From positions 3,038,001 through 3,102,000 of the forward strand of contig NW_025408670.1 in NCBI RefSeq assembly GCF_020360975.1: a stretch of DNA of 64,000 bases, in the 5' to 3' direction. Shown piece by piece: positions 47,551 to 60,082 of the stretch. The translations under genes were made by a program, and so were the position numbers. Origin of the DNA: Hirsutella rhossiliensis. Taxonomy: Eukaryota; Ascomycota; Sordariomycetes; Hypocreales; Ophiocordycipitaceae. The notes below the pieces were generated by a model. That model had not been told where the DNA came from and did not search any database. It was given only the letters and a program-made list of their open reading frames with translations. The first letter of the stretch is position 1. Each line of letters begins with the position of its first letter.

Positions 47551-50500
47551 TAGTAGCTAAATAGTATTAAATATTTAAATCGCGGGATATTATATATATA
47601 TACCTTTAGACTATAGCGCGATAAGTAATTACGTTTTACCTAGAGTTATTAATCGTTACTAACTTATATAGAGATATAAGAAAGATCTATATAAACTTAT
47701 AAATATTAAAGAAGAGGCCTTTAACTATAATAATAGAATTATTAATATAGAGATTAATTACCTTAATATTAATATCTAGGGCTATAACGAATAAGTTAAC
47801 TTTAATATTATAAATATTAAAGAATATAACCTTATATTAAGACTTTTATAGCTATAAGAAAGCAACCTACTAATTAACTAGAAAACTAGCTAGCTATATT
47901 AAGATAAAGATATAAGTTTCTAAGACTAGTAGATTTAAAAGAAAGTAAAGTTTTATAATAATTTAGCTACTAAATAAGAAAAAAGGGATAACTATTTAAG
48001 TAAATTATTATAGGCTTTAGTAATATAAATAAAAATAGTAACTAAACTAGCGGATATAATAATATCGACTAATAAGACCTATATACTAACTAATATAGCT
48101 ATATAACCTAGGATTTAATATAAATAAAATAAAGGATATAATATAAAGATTTAAAGAGTTATTATTACTTTAAGGAAAGACCTTAAATAAATTAATAAAG
48201 AGCTTAAGTTAAGAGAAACTAGCTCTTAAAAGAAAGAATAAAGCTTATAAGATAGAATAAAGAATATCCCTTAAGAATACTAAAAATATAATAAACTCTT
48301 TAAGGAAGAACTTAAGATAGGGTTACTTAAATATAGCTAATAAGACTATAAAATTTATCTTAAACATAAAATAACGCTAACGTTTTATAAGATCTATAAC
48401 TTAAATAAAAAGTAACTATAAGCGCTATATAACTACCTCAACGAGAATCTATAAAAAGGATATATATAAACGTTAATATTTAAAGTAAGCTACTTAGTTA
48501 TATTTATTTTAAAGAAAAATAGTAAGCTATAACTAGTTATCTATTATAAACGCTTAAATAATATTATAATAAAAGACCGAATACTATTACCGCTTATATT
48601 AAAACTATAAGATTAACTATATAGTAAAAATAGTTTATAGCCCTTAACCTTAAAGGCGCCTATAACTTAATATATATAAAAAGGGATATAAATAGATAAT
48701 AGCCTTTAGAACTAAATTTAGACTATTTAAATATCTAGTAATATTATTTAGACTTATAAATATACTAGCTATCTTTTAATAGATAATTAATAATATCCTA
48801 TATAAATACTTAGATATCTTTATAGTAATATACTTAGATAATATCTTAATCTTCTTAGATACCTTAGAAGAATATAAGGAATATATCTATAAGGTACTCT
48901 ATATACTTTAGAATATATAAAGTTACTAGTTAAACTAAAGAAAAGTAAGTTTTATATATAAAAGGTAGACTTCCTTAAATATATAATCTTATTAAGAGAG
49001 ATATAAATATAATAAGATAAGATTAACTTAGTTAAAAAATAGCTAATACTAAAGAACGTTAAGGATATATAAAGTTTCCTAGGATTTATAAATTACTATT
49101 AACGATTTATTAAAGATTTTAAAAAGATTATAGTACTACTATATAACTTAATAAAGAAGGAAAAAGAATTTATATAAGATAATAAAGCTAATAAAGCTTT
49201 TAAATATATTAAAACTATAATTATATAAGAACTAGTTTTAACTACCTTTAATCTAAAATAATAAATCGAACTTAAAACTAATATATTAGACTTTACTCTA
49301 AGAGTATAAATCGGATAAAAAGATAATAAAGGAAGACTATAACTAATTATATTTTATTTAAAAAAGCTATATAGCGTAGAACTTAATTACCTTATCTATA
49401 ATAAAGAATTCCTTATAATTATTTAAGCTTTTAAGGAATTTTAATACTACCTTCTTAAAAGTAAATATAAAGTTAAAGTCTATATAGATTATAAGAATAT
49501 TTTATATTTTATAATAATATAATAGTTAAATAAATAATAGATCTAAAAGGCCGAATATTTATTAGAATTCGACTACGAAATAATCTATAGAAAAGGAATA
49601 GAAAATAGTCGAGCTAATACCCTTAGTCGATAAAGTAACTATAATATAAGAGCACCTATAGTAAAAGGATAGCTCTTAGAAATTAATAAAAATAAGAACT
49701 ACTAATAACGATAGCTAAATATAATATTTAAAGTATAACCTAATAACTTAATATACTAAAAGATCTTAAAATAAATAAAAGAATATAAAGTACTAAATAG
49801 ATATAATATAGAATATTTAAAAGTCTTAATATATAAAAATAAAATCTAAATACTACTCGAATTATAAGATAAAGTTATATAAGATATATATAAATATCTA
49901 ATATATAGATACTAAGGAATCTAAAAAATAATAAAATAGATTAAATAATAATATAACTTCTTATAGCTTAAAGAAGTAGTATAATAAGTTATTAAAAAAT
50001 ATAAACTTTATATATAAAGTAAAGCTAAATAATATAAGCTATATAAAGAATTATAACCGCTATTAATACTAAAGAAACTATAGGATTTAATAGCTTTCGA
50101 CTATATTATAAGCTACTACTATTAAAAGAACCTATAACTAATATTAAGTATAATAGTATATTCGTTATTATTAATAGACTAACGAAGTATAGGTATTTTT
50201 TACTATATAAAGAAGTAAGTAATATAAAAGAGCTAGTATATATATTCCTATAAATAATTATTAGTAATTATAGACTACTAAACGAGATTATCTTTAATAA
50301 AGGAAGTATATTTATAGCTAAGTTTTAGTAAGCTCTTATAGTATAATTAAGAACGAAATATAAGCTTAGTATAGCTTATTACCTATAAATAAATAGATAA
50401 ATAAAACTACTTAATTAAACGCTTAAATAATATTTACGATACTATATTAGCTATAAATAAAACGATTAAGTTAAATAGCTACTAATAGCGTAACTAGCTT

Positions 50501-51110
50501 ATAATAGCTTAGTTATAGAAATAACTAAGCTCTTATTAGTATACGCTAATTATAGATATAACCTAAAAATATTTAAGGTTACTTAATAAGGACTATAAGT
50601 AAAACGAGCGATACTATAAATAGATTAACTATAAAAATTATATAAATAAATATAATAAGAACTTTAATTTATTAATAAATAAATATCTATTTATTATAAT
50701 CGGAAAAGATTATAAGGACTAATCTTTTAAAAGGGAGATATAGTTTACCTTATATAATAAAATATTAAAATAAAATAACTAAGTAATAAATTAGATTTTA
50801 AGAAACTTAAACTATTTAAAGTTAAGAAAACTATTTTAAAAGTTAACTATAAACTTATACTATTAATAATAATATAGATATACCTAATATTTTATATCTT
50901 ATTAGTAAAACTAGCGTAATAAAACACTAAACTATAAGAAAAAGTTTAAGTTAATAATAATTAAGAATATAAAATAAAATAAATACTAAATATAAGAAAA
51001 TAATATTAGTAATAAGAATACCTTCTTAAATAAAAAGGATATAGATTAAAGGAAAATACCTAGGAGCTACTTAAGTATTTAACTTACTATAGTTCTTTAC
51101 TTTAATAGTT
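47551..51110 (+). pseudogene. Gypsy B pol relic: protease, RT, RNase H, integrase, chromodomain
   Basis: Protease LDYSAISNY (about 47605-47632), RT with YLDN at 48831-48842, RNase H about 49250-49640, integrase about 49850-50700, and a chromodomain about 50950-51080 (ENT-x-ELL end). It aligns with A over 48121-51110, with small indels such as the one in the gtaaaaatagttt run near 48628 (one A fewer than A near 508). It is the most AT-rich copy and has no usable frame. Confidence 0.88.
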
Positions 51111-51119
51111 CTACTAAGC

Positions 51120-51420
51120 GAACCCTTACTTAGAAATATAAGGTTACTAAGAATAGTATCTTAGTTTAATATATCTAAGGTACTAAATAATTAAACCTCG
51201 CTAATAGTAATAGTTTCCTTATTTAATAAATAAATCGATTTATCTTAAGAAGAACGTATTATACTATCTTCTTTATTAATAGCTTATATACCCTACTAAA
51301 ATAACTTACTACCTTAGTCCTTTAAGAAACGCTTTTATTTCTTAATCTAAGCTAGGCGAGCTATTACTTCCTTTAATACTTCTTTTACTTTCTATTTATT
51401 TAAATTAATCTTTTACTATT
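51120..51420 (-). pseudogene. Gypsy B antisense coding relic (coiled-coil-like protein)
   Basis: Same position and strand as 9140-9500 in A. Read through stops: VKEVLKEVIARLA, KK-x-KRFLKD, GSKLF, then a decayed tail. The shared ARLA...KRxLK-x-x-G pattern suggests the same protein. It is more decayed than in A. Confidence 0.5.
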
Positions 51421-51859
51421 AATTTATAATATAATAAACTAAAAAAGAAGGAATATTAGTAAAAAGAATAATAAGGAAGGAAAGGGATAAAATAAATAGG
51501 CGGACGCTATATTATAACTATTATAAGAACGGCCTATAAAGGTATATTTAGAATACTAATTAAAACGCTCGCCGACCTTATAAGTTAAGCTTAACCGAAA
51601 ACAATAAGAGTAAGGTATAATTTTAATACTATAGATCTCGGTCTAGGACGCTAGCTCTAATTATTAATACGATTTATTAGAATTATAAGAACGGGATTAT
51701 TTTTAAATATAACTAGATATACTATTAGTAGTATATCTTAAAAGGATAAAGGAATAAGGAATAATATACTTATATATAACGTAATAAGGGTATATTTATA
51801 TATAGTAGCTAAGGTAGTAGGTCTTAAAGGTAAGACTAAAAAAAGGGGAGGTATCCTAT
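51420..51859 (+). other. Gypsy B 3' spacer and polypurine tract
   Basis: Non-coding; the last 150 bp match A (tactattagtagtatatctt). Polypurine tract aaaaaaaggggagg at about 51839-51851. A 62-codon open frame on the minus strand (51738-51926) crosses into the LTR and is chance. Confidence 0.55.
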
Positions 51860-52340
51860 TATAACTATAGTCTAGTAAACTATAGGGACTAGTATATATT
51901 ACGAGGGCACATAACGTAGGGAGCAAGGAATATTAAACGGACCGACGGGCTAATTAAGTTTAAAGTAACGGGTTACTTTAGCGCTTTAACGCTTTATAGC
52001 TAGGATTATAAGATCGCTCTAGAGCTCTAGCGCTCCTAGGCTATAGGATTACCTAGTGCTCTTAGTAATCTAAGGAAGCTCTCGAGGTATATAAGGAAGG
52101 AGCGGAATACTCCTTTAAATAGATAGCTTAATAGCTTTTAATATTATAATTCTTACGATCTTTATTATAATCTTATCTTTAATTCTAATTACTTAATTAC
52201 TTAGTTATAGTCTATAGCCTATAACCTCTAATATATTACTAATATAATATACTTATTATTACTTAGACTATACCTTATTATATCTATTAATATAAACCCC
52301 TTAATAGGTTTATCCCTTAGGAATAATACCGGTCGTTATA
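51860..52340 (+). repeat. Gypsy B 3' LTR
   Basis: 481 bp, TATAACTATAG to GGTCGTTATA, partner of 44458-44941. Differences are mainly transitions plus the 3-bp indel. Confidence 0.88.
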
Positions 52341-52345
52341 CTTAT

Positions 52346-53990
52346 ATAGTACTAAATATAACTTTATATACGTTAACTATAGCTTCCTAAGAATTAAGGG
52401 AAACTTAAGCTAAGGGACTATATATACTACTAGTCGCTATAGGAGGCTATTAATCTTTATAGCTACCTAGGCGACGCCTTTAATAACCGCGCCCTCTATC
52501 GCGGCTAAGGCGCCCTTTATACGATTAGGGCGAATCTTCTTTACTAGTAAGCGTAGCTTAAGGGCTTTTACTTTATTAATTATAGCGTAAAACTAGTAAC
52601 CCTTATATATAAGGGTAAAGAGGAGGTAAGTCTAGTTAATAATAACTAATATTAAAGTAGGTCCTTTTTTAATACGCCTTACTAAGTCCTCCTTAGCTAG
52701 TATTAGCTTACTAAGTTGTAGGGCCTACCTTTATACTAGAGCTAAGCTTTTCCCTTTACTTTATATATAGCGGAGGTTCCTTTATCTCCCTTATCGTTAG
52801 ATTTTAATAAGGTATAAGTAACTTATATTTCTACCGGCCTCCTTACTAAGAGGTAAGGGTAAGACCTAACTATATATATACTTATACTATAACGTATATA
52901 GCGGCCTTCTTTACGTCGTTTACTAATTTCCTTATAGGGCACCTACTTAGCCGTCTTACTAGACTACGCTACTAGTAGAGCGGCTAGGGTCTTATTATTA
53001 CCGCGCCCCTTAAGGCGTATAGCTACTATCTAGATATCGCTGTCTATATTAACTACCGACTTAAGAGCGGGCCTAAGCGTAAATAGGTTAAGTAAGGAGG
53101 AACTATCTAGCTTATTAGTCCTACTTAAGGCTAAGCGCTTATATAGCTTTTAAAAGCAAGGCGTTTACTTATATCTTTAAGCTACCTTTATAAGGCGGGC
53201 TATATAGCCCTCGTAGGTAGAAGGTATTATAATAAGGATAAGTAGCTCTTAGAGCGCTAAGAAGATTAAGTTCTATAGCTAGGTAAGCTTAGCGCTATCC
53301 TCTTAAGCGGTATTACCCGCTGCCTAGGTTAAGGTCTCTTTAAATTCTAGTAAGAACTCCTTAAAGGACTACCTCTTTTACTAAGTAAGGGTCTATAGCC
53401 TATCCTACGCCTTCTCTTATTCTTATATATTACTAAAGGCGTAGATTAAGTAGTTAAAGAATACTTAAGGGTCTTTCGTTCCCTTAAGACTACCTTACTC
53501 TTAAAAGCCTACTACTTATTATATTTAAGGCTTTAGTAGTATATATAGGAGTAAGAACTAAGCTATCTCCTTATAGCTATTAAGGCCCTATTTTTCGTTA
53601 ATATAGTATTTCGCTATTAAGCGGTTAAGGAAGAAGGAAAAGGTCTCTAGCTTACTATCCTAAGTAAGCTAAGGTAGTAGCTTCTATTTACTAAAGGCCG
53701 CCTTACGCTCTAAACTCTTAGTAGCGGGGGGTATATTTATTAAAGCTAGTATTAAGAGGGTATTAAGGATCTAGTATAAGGTTACTTATTAGTCTAGGTC
53801 TTATAATATCTAGTAGAATAGCTTTATAAATTAAGCTTATTTATCCTATTACTACTAGGTCTCTTTTTATAGGTATTACTAGTATAGCCCCTCTGCTTAT
53901 TACTATAGCTATTAGTACTAGGCTTCTTTTTATAATAGCTACTACTACTACTACTACCTTAGCTAGTACTACTAAGGTTTTAATATTAGG
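52346..53990 (-). pseudogene. Gypsy D gag and protease relic
   Basis: Read right to left: gag core about 52950-53800, zinc knuckle as RYIRYSISIYIVR (about 52866-52905; Tyr for Cys/His), and protease-linker region to 52346. The closest match is Gypsy E 60860-62540 on the other strand. Start and stop codons are lost. Confidence 0.75.
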
Positions 53991-54016
53991 TTTAATATAA
54001 GGATAGCTTATACTAT

Positions 54017-54211
54017 TATAAGGTAAGTAAAGGGTTATACTATAAGTGCCTTTTACTATATTCTAATAATAAGCTATATAGGATCTAACTATATACCGCG
54101 CTTACCGCTACTAAATATACGTTTATATATACGGCCTACCTTACCTTATAACGCTATCGGCTAAGGTCTAGGCTAATACCTAGACCTATACTAAGGGTAA
54201 ATACCCTTATA
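54017..54211 (-). repeat. Gypsy D 5' LTR
   Basis: 195 bp, partner of 23291-23484, with the same AAGGGTA / TACCCTT inverted repeat at its right edge. Confidence 0.87.
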
Positions 54212-54216
54212 ACGAT

Positions 54217-55550
54217 TTATTCTTTTTATTCTACTATTAGATTCTAGCGTCCTAGGAGGACTAGAATTAAAGGTAATTCCTTCTTTTTTATAATAAAACT
54301 TTATTTTATATATAAATTCTTTAGTATTATTAGAAAATACTTCTTTAATCCTAGTATTTTTAGGGTTATTTTCTACCCTATTTTTAAATTCTAGGAACCT
54401 ATCTAGAGCTTCCCCTTTTTTTCGAAGAAGGTATATTTCTAGATATTAGGTTCCTACGTTTAGGAAAGAAATATAATAGTAATATTTATTATAAGTAAGT
54501 ACTTTAATTAGCCCTTAAATATCTAATACTATTTTTTTTAAATAGGTATAAGACTTATATAAAGGTTATTTATTAACCTTATTTATTACTTTAGCTCTAA
54601 TATATATTTTATATTATCTTATTTTATTTTCCTTTTTTAAAGGCATTTTTATATCCTTATTATATCTTTTTAATATTTCTAAAATAGCCCTACTATTTAT
54701 ATACCTTAAGCGTAAGTACTAAGTATAAAAATCTATATTCTTTATCTTTAAAGACATAATAAGGATTAATTAGCTTTCTAATAAAGGTTCTATAAGAATA
54801 TAATATAATTTATTTCTAAGAAATCCTTTAGTAAGGACCTTAGCCTTATTATTTAATAAAAGGACTTTATTTCCTCTTATTAAGGCATAGGTATTATTAA
54901 AATAAGATTTAGATAGTATATTTACCCTTAATTTAGGTATATAAAAGCAGTCTCGAAGGATATACCTTTTCCTATTATACGGGAACTTAAATACTAAGTC
55001 CCCCTTTCCTTTTACTAATATAAAGGAAGCTTTTCCCTAGTAAACTTTAGACTTAATTTCTTTATAGTTAATAAGGAAATTCTTATTTAATACTATATAC
55101 CTAGTAGCTCTAGTATTATAAATAAAATTAAAGATCCTTTTATTTTTATAACTAGGAAATCCTCCTTTTCTTACCTTTAAAACTAATTCCTTTATTCTAG
55201 GAATTAAGGCTTCTAAAAGTCCTAAAATAGAGTCTTTATTAGATTCTACTATAGGGGTATTTATAGAGGTTAAAATTACCTTTAAATCTATAGACGTTTA
55301 TATAAGGGTCGGGGCCCTAGAAAGGTCTATAAGGTCGATATCTAGGTCTATATTTTCTTATAAAGCTATATTTAAGACCTTATTACTATTATCTAAATCG
55401 GACTCTAGCTCTATAATCTAAGTCTTCCTTCTTTTATTAGTAGTAGAAATACTACTAAAAGGGGATTTCTTTCTAGAAGAAAAAGGAAAAGAAAAAGAAG
55501 ATTTTCTCTTCTTAGAAATTTAAGTCTTATTATCCTTTTTTCCTTTATTT
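54217..55550 (-). pseudogene. Element G pol relic, part 1: protease and integrase
   Basis: Read right to left: a decayed protease (about 55070-55130, ATRYIV-like), GAG-pre-integrase (about 54700-54760), and integrase core down to the D insertion in an N-x-R-x-KRINR segment, equivalent to NGVIERINRT of Copia-1. Continues at 23290. Gln and Trp codons are stops. Confidence 0.75.
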
Positions 55551-55599
55551 AAAACCTAATAAGTAGGAGCCTTATTTAGGTATAATTTATAGTAATTTA

Positions 55600-56400
55600 C
55601 TATAAAATACCCTAGTGTTTTATATTCCTTATAATAAGGAGTATCTATAGAATTTCTATAGGATTTCTAAGGCTTCCTTTATATTAAGAAGGCTTTCTCT
55701 AAAGATTTATCTATATCCTTTATTCTTTTAGCTTCGTCTAAAAGACTAGCTATTAGGGATTTAAGGGTAAACGCTATAAAATTATACTTAAGGCTCTATA
55801 TAATATTTATAATATAGCTTCTAAATTCCTTATTAAGGCAATTAAGAATCTATACTATAAGAATAACGTCTAGAATTTCTATATTATAGGATTTTAAATC
55901 CTTATAAATTTCCTTTACCTTATAAAGGTATTTCTTTAAATTAAAGTCCGAGGGACTAAGATTAAAGAGCTGCTTAATAAGTAGATAATTTAATGAAAGG
56001 TTTAACGGATTATATAGCCTTTTAAGCTTATCCTACGCTTCTTTAGTATTTTTTAGATACCGAATTTATATTAAGGGACTATCTTTAACTTAAAGGAATA
56101 TTATAGATAAAGCCTCCGTAGTCTATATATAATTTACTTAATCTAGAGTAGTAATAAGCTTTTCTTTTATAAGGATAGCTTCTATCCTTATAGTCTATAA
56201 GGTATAATTTAAATTTCCCTTAAGTCTAGTATATTTATATTCTTTCTATCTACCTATTTTATATAAATTTAGTATTATTTCGTTTATAGGTATCGAGAAA
56301 TCTAAATAGGAGTTTAAGAGCGTAGGAAGGTAAAAGAAGTTAAGGGGAATTTCGAAAGGAATTTTAATTAAATATTTTAACGAGGAATTTTAAAGGTATA
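55600..56400 (-). pseudogene. Element G gag relic
   Basis: Copia gag core, read right to left, with helical segments matching Copia-1 gag in order (LNYLLIK-x-LFN near 55960-56000, then KLKKYLYKVKEI near 55910-55940). Limits approximate. Confidence 0.68.
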
Positions 56401-56428
56401 AGTTAATTTCCTAGCTTAAAAGGAGTAA

Positions 56429-56443
56429 GCCGGGCTTATAACC
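56429..56443 (-). promoter_or_regulatory. Element G primer-binding site, half initiator tRNA-Met
   Basis: On the minus strand GGTTATAAGCCCGGC directly abuts the 5' LTR, identical to 1546-1560 of Copia-1 although the LTRs differ. Same interpretation: complement of the initiator tRNA-Met anticodon arm with one RIP change. Confidence 0.8.
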
Positions 56444-57011
56444 TTTAAAGGTATATACGTAAAAGCGGAAATTTAGGAAATTAAGGAATTACGTAAGACT
56501 ATATAATAAAGGGGAAGAAGGAGTATAAGGTAGGATTTTTAATAGAATTTATTAGTAATATATTAGTATATAAAAGAGGTATTAAAGTTAATGATTCTAT
56601 CTCTATCTATTAGCAGATATACTATCTTATATAGATAATTATAGCTAAATAAAAGAACCTTTTAAGACTAGATTTAGGCTGCTATATAGCCCTAAGACTA
56701 AGGAATTTAGTAATACCTTAAGTATATTAAGAAATATCTTAGTTCTACTACTATTTATATTTAAAGGAGGTTAGTTATACTAGTATTCTTAAGAGGTCTT
56801 AGCTAGTATTCTAAGCTAGCTCTATTTCTTTAATTCCTAATTATATCATAACTAGCAGCCCGTTTAATATATAATAATATATATAATAGCGAGCGATTCT
56901 TACTCTATAATATAGGAATTTATCTATAATTAATATACTACTTATTAGCTTATATAATCGGGAGAGTATATTATAGCTGCTTTATTTATAGTAGGAATAC
57001 CGTTCCTTATA
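56444..57011 (-). repeat. Element G 5' LTR
   Basis: 568 bp, partner of 12996-13563. On the minus strand it starts TATAAGGAACGG. It is more RIP-mutated than the left copy. Confidence 0.92.
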
Positions 57012-57870
57012 CCTAGAAAAGGAACAGCTTAAAGCGGTTCGTCTTATATATATTATTAATACTAAGAACCTTAAGGAAATATTTTTATATCTTTTAATAC
57101 TATAGGTAGGTCTATAATACGCCTTAAATCTTATTTTTATTATATAGGTCGAATTTAATATAATAAAGAAGATCGCTAGCTTAAAGATATTATAAGAACG
57201 CTTATAGTACTATTATACTTCTAAGATTAGTAAAATAGATCTTTTAGTAATCGTTATAGATATCTTAGATATAAAAGAATAATATAAAAGGCTTAGCCTT
57301 ATATAAAATAATTAATATCTCTTAAGCTAGTAGCGCTTTATATTAAGAGAGGTTTTACTTAAGAGCTTACTATATTATAGTCTATTAGCGATAAATACTA
57401 TATACTAAGTAATTAAGAGATAGCCTATAGTTATAGTAGCCCTTAGTAACTTAAAAAGTCTACTACTAAGCTCCTTCTTCCTTATTATATAAGGCCGATA
57501 TAATAAGGTAGAAAGGGTAGTTTAGCTTCTAAGTAAATAGCTTATATAGCCCTATATTAATAGAAGCCCGCCGCGGGCTATAATTATATATAAAGAGGAC
57601 TTAGGTTATAAGGGAGATCCTATTAATATCTCGCTTATATAAGATTAACCGCTTAATGATAGCGGTACTATTTATATAAAAGAAGCCCTAAACGAAGTTA
57701 TATGCTTTATTATAGGTTTTAAAGCTTAGAGATAGTAGTAAAGGCGGGATAGTATCTCTATATTCCTTATTAGTATTATAAGATTTATTATCGCTTAAAA
57801 GTAGTATAAGTATATTAAAGAAGGAGAGAAAGAGGTCTATTATAGTAGTAGTAATAGCTTTAAATTTAAT
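57012..57870 (-). pseudogene. MULE J transposase relic, N-terminal part and first catalytic region
   Basis: Read right to left, ending at the G insertion with VLSINNIYKTNRFKLFLF, the RIP form of the MULE signature (ID-x-TYKTNRFKLPL). The catalytic Asp is at 57055-57057, now AAT (Asn). The upstream frame is heavily stopped and no FAR1 or zinc-finger domain can be recognised with confidence. Continues at 12990. Confidence 0.75.
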
Positions 57871-57910
57871 ATATATATATAGAATATAAGTAGGATCTTA
57901 TATATATATA

Positions 57911-58066
57911 TAGTATATATATATAAGCGGGCTTAGGTATAAATATTTAAGTAGTACTACTACTTACTATATAAGCGTAGTATAAATAAGTAAAGCGGGC
58001 TAGTATTAATATATATCTTAAAAATAAGGTATTTATATAAATAGATATATATACATATATAAATAG
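57911..58066 (-). repeat. MULE J right terminal inverted repeat
   Basis: About 155 bp, reverse complement of 11165-11320 (aagcgggcttaggtata, then tatatcttaaaaataagg). Confidence 0.8.
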
Positions 58067-59884
58067 TAGTACTTATTATAAATAGCTTTATATTAACTAC
58101 TTTAATTAAGGGCCTTAAGTTCTTATAGTATACCTTAATAGGCCTATTTTCTAGGCCTATTTTATAAAAGAAGTAAGCGTTAGTTTTTATAAAGGACCCT
58201 TTAAAGTACCTTTTAAAGCTATTAATATAGAAAGCTAAGGGCTATAACCTAAAGTCTTTTAAGCTAGCTAGGCTAGCTAAGAAGTATTAGTATTACTTCT
58301 TAGCTAAGGGCTTAAGGGCCTTTATTATTATAATAAAGGCTTTTAGCTCTAAGGCCTATAAGAGCTCTTAGCTAGCTTTCCTTCTTTCTAAGTTATAATT
58401 AGGTCCTAGAAGAGCGACTAAGCCTTTAAGGAGGCGGAAGAGCTATATATATAGCTTAATATAGCTTAAGGCCCTTAAGTTAAAGCTTAAGTTAGCTAGG
58501 TTATCTTATATAGCTAGGTTATAGGCTTACTTTATAGGGTAACTAAGTAAGAAGTATAGGGTTTAAAGGGTATAAGAGAGGTATACCCTTTTAAATTATA
58601 CTTTTAATAGCTATAGGGCTACTTTAGCTTTTAAAGCCTTAATAGGGGATCCTTTAAAGGTCCTTAAAACCTTTAAAAGAGCTTAGTTTTAAAGCCTTTA
58701 AAAAGGCTTTATAAGGCTCTTAAGGGTCTTAGGCCCCCTATACTAAAGCTAGGCTTTATAGTTTACTAAAAAGGTTATATAGGCTTAGTAGAGCTATTTA
58801 AAGGCTCTAAATAATAAGCCTTTATATATAAAGGTTAAGTAGGATAGTCCTTTAAAAGTAGCTTATATAAAAGCTACCTTCTTCTTAATATATTATTTAA
58901 ATAAGAGCTTAAAATTAAAGAAGACCCCTAGCTACTATACTAAGGGCTTTACCTTAAAAAATAAGCCTCTTACTATTATACCCTTTAAAATAAGCTACCT
59001 TAACCTACTAAAGTAAATAAGTTTTATCTTTAAAAGGTTAAAGTAAACCCCTTAGTCTTTAGCTTATTTAAATAAGTTAATAGCTATTACTTTTAGCTAC
59101 TAAACGTTCTTCTTTACTAAGGTTAATATTATAAAGATATTAAAGTTATTTATATAATATAGCTAGTATCCTTTAGCTATTAGTATCCCTCTTATATATA
59201 AAAGGAATAAAATAAAGCTAATAAGAAACTCTTAGAGCACCTTTATTATAAGGTCTATATAGGGCTAGACTTACCCTTTAAAGGCTAGCTAGATCTTCCT
59301 TTTAATAAGGAAGTAGTTTACTTAGCTTATAAAGGCCTTAAGGAGGTTTAAGTCCCTTAGGACCCTTATAAGCTATTCTTTTAATATAAAATTAAAGACG
59401 CCTTTTATATTTAATAAGAAGATATTAGTAATAGCCTTCTTACTAAACTCTTACTTCTTTTAAATATAATATAAAAGGAGGAAGGCTATATTTATAGCTA
59501 ACTATTATTTTTATCCTTTTACCTATATAAGGTTTAAAAGCCTAGCTATATTAGCTAAATAGCTTAGCTAGGTAGTATATAGCTTTTTAAAGACCTTTCC
59601 TAAGTAGTTAAGTAGACTTATAACCTTATAGGCCTTAGGAATAATATAGTTTAGCTTATTTTACTTAGGAAGTATAATTCCTATAGCTTCCTTTTATACT
59701 TTAAGGTAGTATCCTTAGTTAAATAAAGCTTTATAGGCCTTATTAAAGACTATAAGGATAGCTTTATATATATATTAAATAGGGAGGAAGCTAAGGGAAT
59801 CTAAGCTAAGGGCTTTCTTATTAAAAGAGCTAAAAATAGCCCTCTTAATCTTAAGGTCCTTTAGCTCTAGCTAGTCTTACTTTA
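58067..59884 (-). pseudogene. LINE K relic: reverse transcriptase of a Tad1-like non-LTR element
   Basis: Read right to left: the RT begins in AIFSSFNKKALSLDSLSFLP (about 59790-59840), then AIGIILPK, YRVISLLN-like and GKVFKKLYTT blocks. IKVL-x-EFLISFILFLL at 59202-59248 is the decayed GVPQGSPISPILF block. The catalytic box is YINN at 59145-59156 (FADD or YVDD before RIP). The post-RT block with RGPKTLKSLIKPF, ALLKVLRTFKGSPIKALKA (about 58590-58740) is typical of fungal Tad-like LINEs. The 5' part is cut at 59885 by Gypsy E; the 3' part continues at 11164 beyond the MULE. Confidence 0.82.
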
Positions 59885-60079
59885 TATAAAGGTATTTACC
59901 CTTAGTATAGGTCTAGGTATTAGCTTAAACCTTAGCTAATAGCGTTATAAGGTAAAGTAGGCTATATATATAAATATATATTTAGTAGTAGTAAGCGTAG
60001 TATATAGTTAAATCCTATATATCTTATTATTATAATTTAATAAAAGGCACTTATAGTATAACCTTTTACTTACCTTATA
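59885..60079 (+). repeat. Gypsy E 5' LTR
   Basis: 195 bp, TATAAAGGTATTTACCC to TACCTTATA; matches the reverse complement of both D LTRs along its length. Confidence 0.87.
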
Positions 60080-60082
60080 ATA

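Larger units (their letters stand above)
44458..52340 (+). mobile_element. Gypsy B, complete but RIP-inactivated
   Basis: About 7.88 kb with LTRs 44458-44941 and 51860-52340. Target duplication tttat (44453-44457) and cttat (52341-52345), differing by one C/T change. Gypsy E and H show the uninterrupted site (ttcttttaatataaaa near 20155). Plus-strand gag, protease, RT, RNase H, integrase and chromodomain; closest to Gypsy A. It interrupts Gypsy D. Confidence 0.9.
23291..54211 (-). mobile_element. Gypsy D, RIP-inactivated and twice interrupted
   Basis: LTRs of about 195 bp at 23291-23484 (3') and 54017-54211 (5'). It holds F (28166-44296) and B (44458-52340); removing these leaves about 6.9 kb. 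Pol is on the minus strand. It is inserted in the integrase of G. The flanks attat and acgat are not a clean target duplication. It is closely related to Gypsy E, which has the same LTR type in the opposite orientation. Confidence 0.87.
12996..57011 (-). mobile_element. Copia element G, complete but RIP-inactivated and twice interrupted
   Basis: 568-bp LTRs at 12996-13563 (3') and 56444-57011 (5'), with a 5-bp duplication cctag at 12991-12995 and 57012-57016. Primer site (56429-56443), gag, protease, integrase, RT and RNase H run right to left. Removing nested H (6986 bp) and D (30921 bp) leaves about 6.1 kb, the size of Copia-1. It interrupts the MULE J transposase inside its catalytic domain. 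Confidence 0.9.
11165..58066 (-). mobile_element. MULE (Mutator-like, Hop-type) DNA transposon J, split by element G
   Basis: Two inverted copies of about 155 bp bound the element (about 11165-11320 and 57911-58066). Removing nested G leaves about 2.9 kb, a normal MULE length (Hop of Fusarium is about 3.3 kb). A minus-strand MULE transposase relic lies inside. The outer ends sit in TA-rich sequence, so the exact ends and the 8-10 bp target duplication expected for MULEs cannot be fixed by eye. Confidence 0.78.

Noticed and set aside
51738..51926. 62-codon open frame on the minus strand
   Set aside because: It spans the Gypsy B spacer, polypurine tract and LTR start; no homologous frame in A.
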